From Clostridium sp. C2-6-12 (GTDB taxonomy: Bacteria > Bacillota > Clostridia > Clostridiales > Clostridiaceae): a stretch of 64,000 nt of DNA. The position numbers and the translations under genes are program-made. The stretch covers positions 1 through 64,000 of the forward strand of contig NZ_JAABNP010000022.1 in NCBI RefSeq assembly GCF_009928485.1. Direction: 5' to 3'. Within the stretch, counting starts at the first letter, position 1. The number at the start of each line of letters is the position of its first letter. Shown here in pieces: positions 29,698 to 40,052 of the stretch. The notes under the pieces were generated by a model. That model did not search any database, had not been told where the DNA came from, and worked only from the letters and a program-made list of their open reading frames with translations.

Positions 29698-30660
29698 TTA
29701 TACTGGGAATATAATCCTTGCTATATATATAACTGTTGTAAGTGTAACTCCACTTAAAATTGTTGATACCATTACTTCTTGGGACGCAAAATCTTGATTA
29801 TTACCACATTCAACTGCAATTAAGGCTGTATTTACTGCTGTTGGCACAGAATAAGAAATTAAAAGTACCTGTGCAATAATTCCATTGAAGCCTAGTATAT
29901 GTATTAATAATAATGCAATGGCAGGACCTAAAATTAACCTTGTGAAAACTGCTGTATTTACATTAATATCTTTAAAATTAAACTTAGTTTTTGAAAGCTG
30001 AACTCCAAGTGATATCAAAGCTATAGGTACAAGTCCATTTTTTATGTATTCTAAAGTAGGCCATAAAGGCGTTGGTTTTATGTCAATACTTAAATATTTA
30101 AGTATTAGTGCAAGTGGTATTACATATATAGATGGCATAGTAAAAATTTGGCGCAATGAAGCTTTAATATTCATATTTGCCCTTCCTGCATTATAAAATC
30201 CAATTGTATTCATTGTTATATTCATAAATACTAAAATCATAATTTGAGATGTAAGAGCTATATTTAAATATGGAGTATTTCCATCTATTATATAAGGTGC
30301 ATTTCCAAAAATAAGTGTAACAAGAGACACTCCTATATTACCTGTATTATTAAACATTATAGAATTTTTAAATGCACTTGTCATACCTACATCATAATTA
30401 CGAATTTTAGAAATAATTCTTGCAATTATATCATTAACAATTAAATATAATACACAAAAAAATAAGATTTTAAGCATATCAATTGATAAGTCAGTAGTAT
30501 AAAGATTATAAAATATAAAGCCAGGCACAAATAAATAAAAATTCAATTTACTAAAAGTAGCTATATTTAAATTGAATTTCTTGCTTATTATGTATCCTAA
30601 TGCGATTATAGTAAAAATAGGTATAATATTATTTCCTAATATATGTAAAAAAATAGTCAT
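29698..30660 (-). CDS. AEC-family transporter (auxin efflux carrier type)
   Basis: A 320-residue membrane protein with about ten hydrophobic segments in two five-helix halves, typical of AEC carriers. FNNTGNIGVSLVTLIFG (about 102-118) and SVPTAVNTALIAVECG (about 270-285) are the conserved helix-break regions. Bacterial members move malate, malonate or other small acids; the substrate is not readable. GGGGGA before ATG. It stands alone, with no terminator I could identify in the 29487-29697 gap. Confidence 0.85.
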   Translation of the reverse strand: MTIFLHILGNNIIPIFTIIALGYIISKKFNLNIATFSKLNFYLFVPGFIFYNLYTTDLSIDMLKILFFCVLYLIVNDIIARIISKIRNYDVGMTSAFKNSIMFNNTGNIGVSLVTLIFGNAPYIIDGNTPYLNIALTSQIMILVFMNITMNTIGFYNAGRANMNIKASLRQIFTMPSIYVIPLALILKYLSIDIKPTPLWPTLEYIKNGLVPIALISLGVQLSKTKFNFKDINVNTAVFTRLILGPAIALLLIHILGFNGIIAQVLLISYSVPTAVNTALIAVECGNNQDFASQEVMVSTILSGVTLTTVIYIARIIFPV

Positions 30661-30775
30661 TGCTCTTGTCCCCCAAAAATATTTAATATAAATCCTCTGT
30701 AAATTATAGCATAAACATTTTATTTAAAGTAAACACAAATCTCTATTTAATGCGCAATTAATATTTATACAAAAA

Positions 30776-30808
30776 AATACTCCCTCAAAACACAATTGAG
30801 AGAATATT
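30776..30808 (-). terminator. Terminator of the first debranching enzyme gene
   Basis: A 13-bp stem with two mismatches (AATACTCCCTCAA / TTGAGAGAATATT). On the minus strand TTTTTTTGTA follows. Confidence 0.75.
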
Positions 30809-30866
30809 TATAATTTCATATATTAACTTTTATTATTAGTAATTATATTTTATCTCAAATACTTAT

Positions 30867-33008
30867 TTACAAATTAGATTTTCTTACTCCTAGTGCAATT
30901 AAAACTGATCTTGGTTCCATTTCAATTCTACTTAAAATCGCTGGCATTTCTTCTACTGATTCATTAAAATTCCTATCACCAGACACTCCTGTATTAACTG
31001 CCATACGCCACTCTAAATTAGCTGGAAGATCTGGCAACCTTACATATTGTTTTTCCCAATAAGTATTAATTCCAATATAAACAATATCATCTTCATCAAT
31101 TTCCTCATTAAATCCTGAAAACATTACTCCAAGAACCCAAGCTTCCCTTGAAGAATCAATATACCATGGCTCATTTCCGTGTTTACTCATATCAGGCAAT
31201 CCACATTTTGCTGGTGCTAGGCTATCTTTAAGTATAGGGTGATTTTTTCTGAATTTTATCATATTCTTAAAAAATTCAAACATATCTGAATTGTTTTCTA
31301 ACAAGCTCCAATCAACCCATGATATTTCATTATCTTGGCAATATGGATTATTGTTACCAAATTGAGTGTTGCAAAACTCATCACCTGCAAAAAGCATAGG
31401 TGTTCCTCTGCTTGCAAGAAGAACTGCACATGCATTTTTCATCATCTTTTTGCGAAGCATTAAAACCTCTTCGTCAGCAGTTTCTCCTTCAATACCACAG
31501 TTCCAGCTGTTATTATTATTATCTCCGTCTGCGTTATTCCATCCATTTGCTTCATTATGCTTATTATTATAAGAATATAAATCATATAAAGTAAACCCAT
31601 CATGACAGGTTATAAAATTAACCGAAGCATTATGTCCCCTATGAATTGGATCATATAAATCATGAGATCCTGACATTCTATCAGCCATTGCATGTACTAA
31701 TCCTGGATCTCCTTTTAAAAATCTTCGTACATCATCTCTGTACTTTCCATTCCATTCTGACCATCTGCTCCAGGATGGAAAACTCCCTACTTGATATAAT
31801 CCGCCTGCATCCCAAGCTTCTGCAATTAGTTTAACATTTGAAAGAATATGATCAAATGCTAGATTTTTTAAAAGTGGTGGCTGACTCATTGGTGAACCAT
31901 CTTCATTACGTCCAAGAATAGATGCAAGATCAAATCTAAATCCATCTATTCTATATTCAGTTACCCAATACCTGAGGCAATCTAAAATCATATTTTGTAC
32001 ATTAGGATGATTACAATTTATTGTATTACCACATCCACTAAAATTATAATACTTTCCATCAGGAGTAAGCATATAGTAAATATTGTTATCTACTCCCTTA
32101 AAGGATATATAAGGTCCTTCCTCATCGCCTTCAGCCGTATGATTAAAGACAACATCAAGAATAACTTCTATCCCATTTTCATGGAATTTTTTAATTAATG
32201 ATTTTAATTCATCACCTTCTCTATTATACTCAATTCCAGCAGTGTAACTTGTATTAGGTGCAAAAAAACTTACTGCATTATATCCCCAATAGTCTAGTAA
32301 TCTTTTCCCATTAACAATACGCATATCCTTTAATTCATCAAATTCAAATATAGGCATAAGTTCAACTGCATTAATTCCAAGTTCTTTTAAATATGGTATT
32401 TTATCTGATAACCCTTCAAAAGTCCCCGGATAATTTACATTGGAAGATAAATGATTAGTAAAACCACGAACATGTAATTCATAAATAATTAAATCCTTCA
32501 TTGGAATTCTGAGCTGCTTACTATTTCCCCAATCAAAGTCATTTATAACAACTCTTGCTCTATATTGATTTGCATACTCCGCTTTATATCCCCACTTACT
32601 TTGTCCTGCAACTGCTTTTGCATAGGGATCTAAAAGATATTTAGTTTCATCAAAAATCAAGCCTTTTTCTGGAATATATGGTCCATCAATACTATATGCA
32701 TATTCAAATTCCTCAATATTCAATCCAAATACAATCATTGAATAAACGTTACCTATTTTATAATGTTCAGGGAATTTAATTATTGCAAATGGCTCATATT
32801 CATTTCTTTTAAACAAAACCAATTTGACAGACTTAGCATTCTGTGAACTAATTGTAAAACTGACTCCACCAGGAACAATAACTGATCCATTTTCAAGGTA
32901 TAAGCCTGGACGAATTTTAAATCCATTCTCCTCATCTGTGGGAATTAAATTTTTATTATATCCATTTTCTAAATCGCAAAAGTCCATTTTAAGGTTACTC
33001 ATCTTCAT
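30867..33008 (-). CDS. glgX: GlgX-type glycogen debranching enzyme / isoamylase (paralogue 1)
   Basis: A 713-residue GH13 (isoamylase group) enzyme that cleaves alpha-1,6 branches of glycogen or limit dextrins. It has an N-terminal CBM48-like domain (about 30-130), the catalytic barrel with region I (DVVFNHTAEG, 285-294), nucleophile Asp360 (GFRFDLA), acid/base Glu397 (IAEAWDAGG) and Asp470 (TCHDGF), and a C-terminal beta domain. There is no signal peptide, so it acts inside the cell. It follows the PAS/hemerythrin gene by 27 bases. Its closest relative in the window is 40303-42468; the two share most of their catalytic-domain sequence. Confidence 0.92.
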   Translation of the reverse strand: MKMSNLKMDFCDLENGYNKNLIPTDEENGFKIRPGLYLENGSVIVPGGVSFTISSQNAKSVKLVLFKRNEYEPFAIIKFPEHYKIGNVYSMIVFGLNIEEFEYAYSIDGPYIPEKGLIFDETKYLLDPYAKAVAGQSKWGYKAEYANQYRARVVINDFDWGNSKQLRIPMKDLIIYELHVRGFTNHLSSNVNYPGTFEGLSDKIPYLKELGINAVELMPIFEFDELKDMRIVNGKRLLDYWGYNAVSFFAPNTSYTAGIEYNREGDELKSLIKKFHENGIEVILDVVFNHTAEGDEEGPYISFKGVDNNIYYMLTPDGKYYNFSGCGNTINCNHPNVQNMILDCLRYWVTEYRIDGFRFDLASILGRNEDGSPMSQPPLLKNLAFDHILSNVKLIAEAWDAGGLYQVGSFPSWSRWSEWNGKYRDDVRRFLKGDPGLVHAMADRMSGSHDLYDPIHRGHNASVNFITCHDGFTLYDLYSYNNKHNEANGWNNADGDNNNNSWNCGIEGETADEEVLMLRKKMMKNACAVLLASRGTPMLFAGDEFCNTQFGNNNPYCQDNEISWVDWSLLENNSDMFEFFKNMIKFRKNHPILKDSLAPAKCGLPDMSKHGNEPWYIDSSREAWVLGVMFSGFNEEIDEDDIVYIGINTYWEKQYVRLPDLPANLEWRMAVNTGVSGDRNFNESVEEMPAILSRIEMEPRSVLIALGVRKSNL

Positions 33009-33035
33009 CTATCTCACCCCTCTTTTTATTAAAAG

Positions 33036-34661
33036 TTAGGATATATTAAGTAAATTGAAAAATTGCATATCTTCATTTATCAAATGGCCAATAACAACAT
33101 CATCTGCTAAGAATGAAAAAAAAGCTGATGGATTAAGTTCTCTATTTTCATAGCATTGTTTCAATTGAAATACTTTGCCTATTAAATTTTTGTGAATTTT
33201 GCTATGCTTATCATAATCTTTATAGCCTATGCTTTTTAATATTTCTTCTTCTCTATCAAAATGTTTTATTGTTCTATCTATTAATATATCAAGCTTTTCT
33301 AAACTTTTTTCAAAATCCATTTCCATAATTGCAGCATTAATCAAATCATTTAACAACTCTAAAAGCTCCTTATGTTCTTTATCAACATCTTCATTCCCAC
33401 TATTCCATTCATTATTCCATTGTATTCTTTTTGCTTTAATTTCATTTTCATCTTCAAATTTTGTTGCAAGTATAGAATTTTCACCTTGTTCTTGTGCACT
33501 AATTAATAATTTATTTAATCTTTCCTGCCATTGTTTTAGAGATTCAGCTTTTATTCTTTCTGAAACTCCGAAACTAGCCATAAATTGCCCTATAATAGGA
33601 TGTATATTTTCATTTAAAGCCTTACGAACTTTTTCAGCAACAATAATTGCTCCACTTTTGTTTGTCTTTGGCATTAACAATACAAATTTCTCATCATCTA
33701 TTTTAACTAAAATATCATATTTACGTATTACACTGTTTGCTATTTTAGCAGTTTCTCTTACCACTTCTTCCTTAACTGAAGAACCCAATTTAGAGGTTTT
33801 AAAATTATCTAAGGTTAACATAATCATTGAAAGAGGATCATTATATCTATCCGCTCTTTCAATTTCTTCTGCAATTCTTTTATTGAAAAAATCTATACTT
33901 AATAAACCTACTTCTTCATCCTTAGTCAAAGCCTTTTTAAGGTTTGCCTCCTGCTGAATTTTTTCTGTAACATCTCTTGCAGAAGCATAAATATATTGAT
34001 AATTCATTTGGATATACCATTCTAAATACCTGTATCCACCTATTTTTGAGCTTATTCTATTTACAAATCCTGATATAGGTTCTAATTCATTTAAATTTCT
34101 TATTATATTGACAGTTTTAGGCAAGTCTTCTTTATCAACTAAAGAGAGAAAGCTCTTTCCTTCGAATTCTTCTGCAGTATATCCCAATACCTTTTCAAAT
34201 TCTCTATTTACTTTAAGAAAATTCAAATTTTCATCTATAACACATAGCATATCTATATTAACTTTAAAGATTCCTTCTATTTCTTTTTCTTTCATATATT
34301 CTTTACTAACATCATTAAATATACAAGCAAAATGTTCATTATCTAATATAAAAATAGTTATCCTAATCCATTTAGCTACAGCCTTGTTATATAAATCAAT
34401 AACTACAGTTTTATCATTAATAATTGCTTCTTTAAATGCCTTCTCCCACTCATCTCCAATGTTATTTTCTATTTTAAAAATTTCACTGTATCTTTTCCCG
34501 ATAACTTCATAATCCTTTAACCCTATCATACTTTCATATATATTATTAACATCTAAAAATTCGCAATCGTAAGGAATGCCATCTTTATTAAAAATAGCCT
34601 TATGGTATGATAAAGCTACTGGTGATTTCTTAAATAAATATTCTAATAACTGCTCTTTCAT
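33036..34661 (-). CDS. PAS-PAS-degenerate GGDEF-hemerythrin signalling protein
   Basis: A 541-residue soluble multidomain sensor. Two PAS domains (about 10-120 and 130-235) are followed by a GGDEF-type fold (about 245-400) whose active site reads DDEKF at 322-326 instead of GGDEF, so no cyclase activity is expected. A bacteriohemerythrin domain (412-541) keeps every di-iron ligand: His430, His467, Glu471, His486, His490, His526 and Asp531. The protein should bind O2 or NO and pass the signal through protein contacts or c-di-GMP binding. It is 27 bases upstream of the debranching enzyme gene and probably co-transcribed, an unexpected partner. Confidence 0.88.
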   Translation of the reverse strand: MKEQLLEYLFKKSPVALSYHKAIFNKDGIPYDCEFLDVNNIYESMIGLKDYEVIGKRYSEIFKIENNIGDEWEKAFKEAIINDKTVVIDLYNKAVAKWIRITIFILDNEHFACIFNDVSKEYMKEKEIEGIFKVNIDMLCVIDENLNFLKVNREFEKVLGYTAEEFEGKSFLSLVDKEDLPKTVNIIRNLNELEPISGFVNRISSKIGGYRYLEWYIQMNYQYIYASARDVTEKIQQEANLKKALTKDEEVGLLSIDFFNKRIAEEIERADRYNDPLSMIMLTLDNFKTSKLGSSVKEEVVRETAKIANSVIRKYDILVKIDDEKFVLLMPKTNKSGAIIVAEKVRKALNENIHPIIGQFMASFGVSERIKAESLKQWQERLNKLLISAQEQGENSILATKFEDENEIKAKRIQWNNEWNSGNEDVDKEHKELLELLNDLINAAIMEMDFEKSLEKLDILIDRTIKHFDREEEILKSIGYKDYDKHSKIHKNLIGKVFQLKQCYENRELNPSAFFSFLADDVVIGHLINEDMQFFNLLNIS

Positions 34662-34908
34662 TCCAATGCATCTCCATTCATACTGATATTTTTATATAAA
34701 CTATCTATTTTTATGGCTTTTATTATATGCTGGACATTTTCTAAAGGCTTTTACCATATTAAATATTTAATTTTAAATAATAACGTAAATCAAATAATTT
34801 CTTATAAATACATTATTCTACAAAAACCATTTTAATCCTTTTTAATGTTTTGTAAACTTAATGGCATCTTCACTCTATTAAAATACTAAAAATGGCTGCC
34901 TTAAAAAC

Positions 34909-34970
34909 AAAATCAGAAAATACATTTATTGATTTATTCTTTTACAATAAATGTATTTCTCCTGATTTTT
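34909..34970 (-). terminator. Terminator of the MacAB-like operon
   Basis: A long two-part stem: AAAATCAG / CTGATTTT outside, ATACATTTA / TAAATGTAT inside. It lies just after the adaptor stop. The remaining part of 34662-34984 is AT-rich with no other element seen. Confidence 0.75.
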
Positions 34971-34984
34971 TTGTTAAGACAACC

Positions 34985-36226
34985 TTATTTAATCCTGATT
35001 CCTTCCTTCATATTATTATCTGGTTTTAATACTATCTTTTCACCTTCCTGCAATCCTTCTAAAACTTCTATTGTTTTATCACTTTCAATTCCTTTTTTTA
35101 TCGGCCTTAAAACCGTTTTTCCATTATCAACGGCAAATACACAAGAATTGCCCTTATAATCAAATACAGCCGTATCTGGTATTATTAATGTATCACTTTG
35201 CATTTTGGTTATAATTTTAGTCTCTAGATCATAACCTGGTTTTAATGTTCCTATGTCATCGGCAATTTCAATAGTTACCGCTACCCTCTTTTGATTAACG
35301 CCTAAAGAAGACGTTATATTTTTTGCTTCTGGTGCTATTTTTATAACTTTTCCTTTTAATTTTGAACCTCCAATTGCCTTTCCACTGACTTCAACTTCAT
35401 TTCCAACATGAACATTGTAGATATCATCGGCTAATATATTAGATTCCAATTCAAGACTTTTAACATCTCCTAATAAAAAAGCTGCTGTCCCAGGTGCCCC
35501 TATTGAATTTTCCTCTACGAGCTTTTCAATTACAATCCCATCAATTCCAGCTTTCACCTGTTGCTTATCAATTTCTCTAACTATAGAATCTTTGAAAATT
35601 ACTGCTTGCTCAACTGCTTCAATATATTCCCTCTTCATATAATCTGGAGCACCAGCTTTAGCATCTTTTAATTGAGAATTTGCAGATTTCAGACCTGCCT
35701 CAGAGCTTTTAAAAGCATCTTCAGCATTTTTTAGCTCCTGCTCACTCATTGCACCTGCTTCAAAAAGAGTCTTTGCATTATCAAAATTCCTCTTTGCAGT
35801 ATCATAAGTAACCTTAGCAGTATCAACTGCTGATTGAGAAATTTCTATCTTATTGGCATAGTTAGAAGCATCTGTACTTGCTAATTGAGCTTTTGCAGCT
35901 TTAATTTTTGAATCAGCATCTTTAAGTTTTAACTCAAGATCACCTGTATCCATGGTCAAAAGTACATCACCTTTATTTACAGAATCCCCCACCTTAACTT
36001 TTATGTTGTTTATTCTTCCTGAGCCTTCAAAATAAACAGTCTCCTTCTTATTTGCTTCAACCACTGCTGTATCTTCAATATATTGCTTAATTTCTCCCTT
36101 TTCTACAGCAACAGTTTCTACATCTTGTCCACTTTGCATATTCATATATATTAGTCCACCTGCTATACATATTACTACTGCAATAGTTGTCAAAATTACT
36201 TTTTTATTTTTAATCTTTATTTTCAT
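34985..36226 (-). CDS. MacA/HlyD-type efflux adaptor protein
   Basis: A 413-residue membrane-fusion protein: N-terminal anchor helix (about 7-27), biotinyl-lipoyl halves around a long coiled coil (about 85-205, Ala/Lys/Asp-rich), a beta-barrel domain and a C-terminal membrane-proximal domain (PGYDLETKIITKM). In Gram-positive bacteria such adaptors work with an FtsX-like permease and ATPase to export peptides or drugs. The start was set at ATG 36226, after GAGGTGG. The gene is last in the operon and separated from the permease by a repeat element. Confidence 0.88.
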   Translation of the reverse strand: MKIKIKNKKVILTTIAVVICIAGGLIYMNMQSGQDVETVAVEKGEIKQYIEDTAVVEANKKETVYFEGSGRINNIKVKVGDSVNKGDVLLTMDTGDLELKLKDADSKIKAAKAQLASTDASNYANKIEISQSAVDTAKVTYDTAKRNFDNAKTLFEAGAMSEQELKNAEDAFKSSEAGLKSANSQLKDAKAGAPDYMKREYIEAVEQAVIFKDSIVREIDKQQVKAGIDGIVIEKLVEENSIGAPGTAAFLLGDVKSLELESNILADDIYNVHVGNEVEVSGKAIGGSKLKGKVIKIAPEAKNITSSLGVNQKRVAVTIEIADDIGTLKPGYDLETKIITKMQSDTLIIPDTAVFDYKGNSCVFAVDNGKTVLRPIKKGIESDKTIEVLEGLQEGEKIVLKPDNNMKEGIRIK

Positions 36227-36243
36227 ACCACATACCACCTCAT

Positions 36244-36400
36244 TCAATTAACAATTTACAATTATCAATGTACAATTTAAGGATGAAATTCAGGAAAACA
36301 TCATTCTGTTGATTAGAAATAAACTTTTGAGTATCATCCAAAAGAAACCATTAACTTCTAATTGTTAATTGTGAACTGTTAATTGTTAATTGTTAATTGG
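36244..36400. repeat. MITE-like element with TTAACAATT-type inverted ends
   Basis: The left arm CAATTAACAATTTACAATTA (36244) and right arm with repeated TTAATTGT units (36359-36400) are inverted copies of each other, about 157 bp in all, filling the space between permease stop and adaptor start. It is related to the elements at 63149-63266 and 42494-42652. Confidence 0.65.
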
Positions 36401-36405
36401 ATTAT

Positions 36406-38769
36406 CTATTCTTTGTTCTTCAATACCTCTATCATATCAAGAGCCTTAATCTTTCTTATCAATGTTAAATTAGTAATTACAGTAAATAGAAGTGTTAGAA
36501 TTATTGCAATAAAATAAGTTTTGAATTCTATAACATATGGGATTGTATATGCATCTGTACTGCTTGATTTCATAAGATATGCTCCAAGCCATTTACCTAT
36601 TGGCAATCCTATAATCATTCCAAATACAGTGATTATATAATTTTCAGTAAAAATTAATTTTTTAACCTCATTGTTATTGAATCCAAGTACCTTTAAAGTT
36701 GCTAATTCTCTTTGTCTTTCAAATATATTTATTGTTGCAATATTATATAAAACAGCAATAAGTAGAATACCTGCAAGAGTGATATAAACACCTATTGAGG
36801 CTCCCATTGCTCCCATTGCCTTTAAAAGAGCATTGAGCGAATCTGTTTTTGATTCCAAAGAAGCCACCCCTGGAATATCTCTTAATTTATCTTTAACTTC
36901 ATTTTCATATTTAATGTCGTCTAAATTTAATACAGCTGTATTGGCTATTGTACCTTCTCCAATCAAACTATCCAGATTATCCAAAGATGTATACGTACTC
37001 AATCCTAAGTATTGAACAACTATTCCTTTAACCACTATTTCTTTCTTTTCTTTTCCCGGAAAATAAAATTTCACATTAACACTATCATTTAATTTTATTC
37101 CCAAAATCTCAGCTAACTTTTCAGATATAAGTAGTCCATTGTTAGGAACACTTACTATATTTCCTTCCTTATCTTCAACTCTATACATTTGAGGATCTTT
37201 CACAAGGGCAGTAAAACCAACTTGTTTAGTTCTCCAGCCATTTGATATTTCAACACCTGTTTCCAGTACTGGCTCTATATCTTTTATGTGACCAATATTT
37301 CTTATATCATTTAATTCATTTGTATTAATTAAATTAGTAAATCTTATTTTTATATCATAATTTTGAATATTGCTATACTGCTTTTCTATCATAAAATCTA
37401 TAGAATCCTTCATACTTAAAGCCACCAATAATATCGCTGAAGCAAATATAACTCCTAATGAGGTCAATAATGCTCTCTTTTTATACCTAAACAAATTTCT
37501 TATTATTATCTTTCCTAAATAACTAACATTTTTCCATATTAAATTTACTCTTTCTAATACTATTTTTTTACCGCTTTCAGGTGCCTTTTGCCTCATTGCT
37601 TCACTAGGCATTATTTTAAATATAGATTTGCAGGAATTGTAGCCTGCAAATAAACAAAATAACATGGTTAAAGCAAAAGCTGGTAATACAAATTCACCAT
37701 AAACTTTAACTTCTCCAAGAGGCAAATTAAAATATTGATTATAGATTTTAGTCATTCCAACACCCATATAAGTTCCTGTAACAGCACCTATAATACTTCC
37801 TACAATTGCAACAAGTGCTGAATAACTCATATAATAAATCAATACCTGAAAATTAGTAAACCCAATTGCCTTTAACACTCCTATTTGTGTTCTTTGATTT
37901 TCAACCATTCTTCCCATCATAATATAAATAATAACTGATGCAACCATAAAAAATATTATTGGAAATGATCCACCCATAGATTTTAATTGCTTTATTTTTG
38001 TACTTATCATCTTGCTGCTAGTTTGTTCTTCTCTATCAATAACACTTTTTACTCCATAATTTTTTAAAGTCCTTTTTATATCATCCTTGATCTTTTCTAT
38101 ATCACTACCATTAGAAATTCTTATTGATAAATTGTTTATTAAACCATTAGAAGCAAAAATCCCTTCACCAAAAGACTGTTTAATATATATAATTCCAAAC
38201 TTTTTATTATCAGCCATAATCTCACTAGAGTCTTTTAATGTATATACGAACTCTGGACTTTTGGCTGACCCAATAATTTTAAGTTTTATCTTATTTCCAT
38301 TTACAATTGGATAAATGTAATCACCTAAATTTAAATTATTTGCTTTTAAGAAATCTTCATCTAAAATGCATTGATTACTATCTTCTTCTGAAAAATATCT
38401 TCCTGATTTCATTACAATGTCATTTACTATATCTGTTTTTACATCTGGAAGTGTTATAAATCTCAAGGTTGCACTTTCTTCAGAAATGCTGACACTGGCA
38501 TCTTTAACAATTCTTCCTGTTGCTGACTTAACCTCAGGTATATTAAGCACCTTTTCTCTTACTCCTATTGGCGCATTATAAAGGTCTACCCAAATATCTG
38601 CTAATCTATATTCTTCATAGTAATTCGCACTAGAACTTGAAAGATTTCTAAACGCTGAATTTATTGATGTATAAAATGTAACCCCTAATACTACAATTAT
38701 CAATATTGAAATAAATTGACCTTTAGATTTTTTTATATCTCTAAATAAATTCCTAAATAAAATCTTCAT
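36406..38769 (-). CDS. ABC transporter permease, FtsX/MacB-like, duplicated
   Basis: A 787-residue membrane protein with the two-FtsX-unit layout: TM1 near 18-38, a large extracellular MacB-type domain, three TM segments (about 270-385), then TM (about 440-455), a second extracellular domain and three C-terminal TM segments. Such proteins couple ATPase strokes to periplasmic or surface substrates. ATG 38769 shares its A with the ATPase stop (TAATG), so GTG 38775 is less likely. AAAGGA lies 10 bases before. Confidence 0.9.
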   Translation of the reverse strand: MKILFRNLFRDIKKSKGQFISILIIVVLGVTFYTSINSAFRNLSSSSANYYEEYRLADIWVDLYNAPIGVREKVLNIPEVKSATGRIVKDASVSISEESATLRFITLPDVKTDIVNDIVMKSGRYFSEEDSNQCILDEDFLKANNLNLGDYIYPIVNGNKIKLKIIGSAKSPEFVYTLKDSSEIMADNKKFGIIYIKQSFGEGIFASNGLINNLSIRISNGSDIEKIKDDIKRTLKNYGVKSVIDREEQTSSKMISTKIKQLKSMGGSFPIIFFMVASVIIYIMMGRMVENQRTQIGVLKAIGFTNFQVLIYYMSYSALVAIVGSIIGAVTGTYMGVGMTKIYNQYFNLPLGEVKVYGEFVLPAFALTMLFCLFAGYNSCKSIFKIMPSEAMRQKAPESGKKIVLERVNLIWKNVSYLGKIIIRNLFRYKKRALLTSLGVIFASAILLVALSMKDSIDFMIEKQYSNIQNYDIKIRFTNLINTNELNDIRNIGHIKDIEPVLETGVEISNGWRTKQVGFTALVKDPQMYRVEDKEGNIVSVPNNGLLISEKLAEILGIKLNDSVNVKFYFPGKEKKEIVVKGIVVQYLGLSTYTSLDNLDSLIGEGTIANTAVLNLDDIKYENEVKDKLRDIPGVASLESKTDSLNALLKAMGAMGASIGVYITLAGILLIAVLYNIATINIFERQRELATLKVLGFNNNEVKKLIFTENYIITVFGMIIGLPIGKWLGAYLMKSSSTDAYTIPYVIEFKTYFIAIILTLLFTVITNLTLIRKIKALDMIEVLKNKE

Positions 38770-39476
38770 TACCACTCAATCCTTTCAGGTGATTCAGGAT
38801 TTTCATTAACAGTTATAGATTCTACTGCACCACTTCTTACTCTGATTACCCTGTCAGCCATAGCTGCAATTGCAGCATTATGTGTAATAACTACTATAGT
38901 TTTATTTGTATTTTTATTTATATCATAAAGTACCTTTAAAATAAGCTTTCCTGTTTTATAATCTAAAGCACCAGTTGGTTCATCACATAAAAGCAATAAT
39001 GGATTTTTTACTAAAGCCCTTGCTATTGCTACTCTCTGCTGTTCTCCTCCAGAAAGCTGAGCTGGAAAATTTGATTTTCTCTCACTTAAACCAACTTCTT
39101 TCATAATATCCTCAGCATTTAGAGGATTGTCGCTAAGAGATTTTACTAGCTCAACATTTTCAAGAGCAGTAAGATTAGACATTAAGTTATAAAACTGAAA
39201 TACAAAGCCTATGTTTTTTCTTCTATACATTGTAAGCTCATTATCTGAATAGTTTGTTATATTTTCTCCATCTACTAACACTTCTCCAGAGGTAGGTCTA
39301 TCCATCCCGCCAATCATATTTAACACAGTACTTTTTCCCGAACCACTTGGTCCTAGTACTACTACAAATTCACCTCTATAAATTTCAAAACTCATTTTAT
39401 CAGAAGCTTTAACCGTTACTTCTCCCATAATGTATTCCTTAGTAACGTCTTTTACTATAACAATAGGATCTTTCAT
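38769..39476 (-). CDS. ABC transporter ATP-binding protein, MacB/LolD type
   Basis: A 235-residue ATPase with Walker A ([12 protein letters not shown], about 42-53), Q-loop (FQFYNL), signature LSGGEQQR (about 141-148), Walker B ([13 protein letters not shown]) and the H-loop (VITHN). The sequence before the signature fits lipoprotein/peptide-export ATPases. First gene of ATPase-permease-adaptor, translationally coupled to the permease. AGGGGG before ATG. The natural substrate is unknown; antimicrobial peptide or drug efflux is the usual role. Confidence 0.92.
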   Translation of the reverse strand: MKDPIVIVKDVTKEYIMGEVTVKASDKMSFEIYRGEFVVVLGPSGSGKSTVLNMIGGMDRPTSGEVLVDGENITNYSDNELTMYRRKNIGFVFQFYNLMSNLTALENVELVKSLSDNPLNAEDIMKEVGLSERKSNFPAQLSGGEQQRVAIARALVKNPLLLLCDEPTGALDYKTGKLILKVLYDINKNTNKTIVVITHNAAIAAMADRVIRVRSGAVESITVNENPESPERIEW

Positions 39477-39667
39477 AAAAAATCCCCCTTTAACCTCATT
39501 ATAGAACTGATTTTATACCTAATATTATCAAAATGGACCTTTGCTCCAATTGAACGTTTTATCAACATTAATTTTGCTTGTTTAACTAATTTAATTATAT
39601 CACATATGTTTATTGGATTGTCCTTTATTGATTTGATGTTACTTATACTTTAAAGCTATGCCTTTCT

Positions 39668-39694
39668 CAATTAACAATGCACAATGAACAATTA
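39668..39694. repeat. Fragment of the TTAACAATT-type repeat
   Basis: CAATTAACAATGCACAATGA with a following ACAATTA, the same arm sequence as in 63149-63170. It lies directly beside a terminator hairpin. Confidence 0.55.
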
Positions 39695-39703
39695 GAGTAA
39701 AAA

Positions 39704-39736
39704 AATACGTTGGTCTTATTATTAAACCAACGTATT
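39704..39736 (-). terminator. Terminator inside the gap upstream of the export operon
   Basis: An 11-bp perfect stem AATACGTTGGT / ACCAACGTATT with an 11-base loop. On the minus strand TTTTTAC follows. It closely resembles the MCP terminator at 42803-42833. No gene precedes it on this strand for about 450 bases, so it must end a non-coding or leader transcript. Confidence 0.75.
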
Positions 39737-40046
39737 TAAAAATTTTATTTTTTTCGAAATAACCCCTCCCAATGTTAATTCTTACATTAAATAATTATTT
39801 TACCCTAAATAATTATTCTACCCTTTTACTTCTTGTTAATCGTTATTAACTAGAAGACCATTTATTAATCCTCAATAAACCATAGTTGAAAAATCTGCAA
39901 AATAAATTGTTCATACATCATTATTAAACACTCACACATATAGATCAGTTATAATTAATACTTTACTATAGCGATTTTCCCCCTTTCCTTTTAATTTAAT
40001 GCAAAACAAAATTTATTTTAAATTTTTATTCGACTTAGAATTTTCA
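39704..40046 (-). ncRNA. Candidate small RNA or leader transcript
   Basis: A transcript would start just after the TTGTCA/TAAATT promoter at 40053-40080 and end at the terminator at 39704-39736, about 340 bases. There is no ORF of useful size. An 18-codon frame (39865-39921, MMYEQFILQIFQLWFIED) is present but its SD is weak. The stretch has GGAAAGGGGGAAAATC near its 5' part. Inference from promoter plus terminator; could also be a long attenuated leader of the export operon. Confidence 0.4.
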
Positions 40047-40052
40047 CTAATA

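Noticed and set aside
33036..34661. Active diguanylate cyclase
   Set aside because: The signature is DDEKF, lacking both Gly residues of GGDEF, so catalysis is not expected.
36244..36400. TTAACAATT arrays as iterons of a replication origin
   Set aside because: They recur at several unlinked intergenic sites, are inverted rather than direct, and there is no replication protein gene.
39865..39921. 18-codon peptide as a confirmed gene
   Set aside because: The SD is weak and there is no evidence of conservation within the window; kept only as part of the non-coding transcript candidate.
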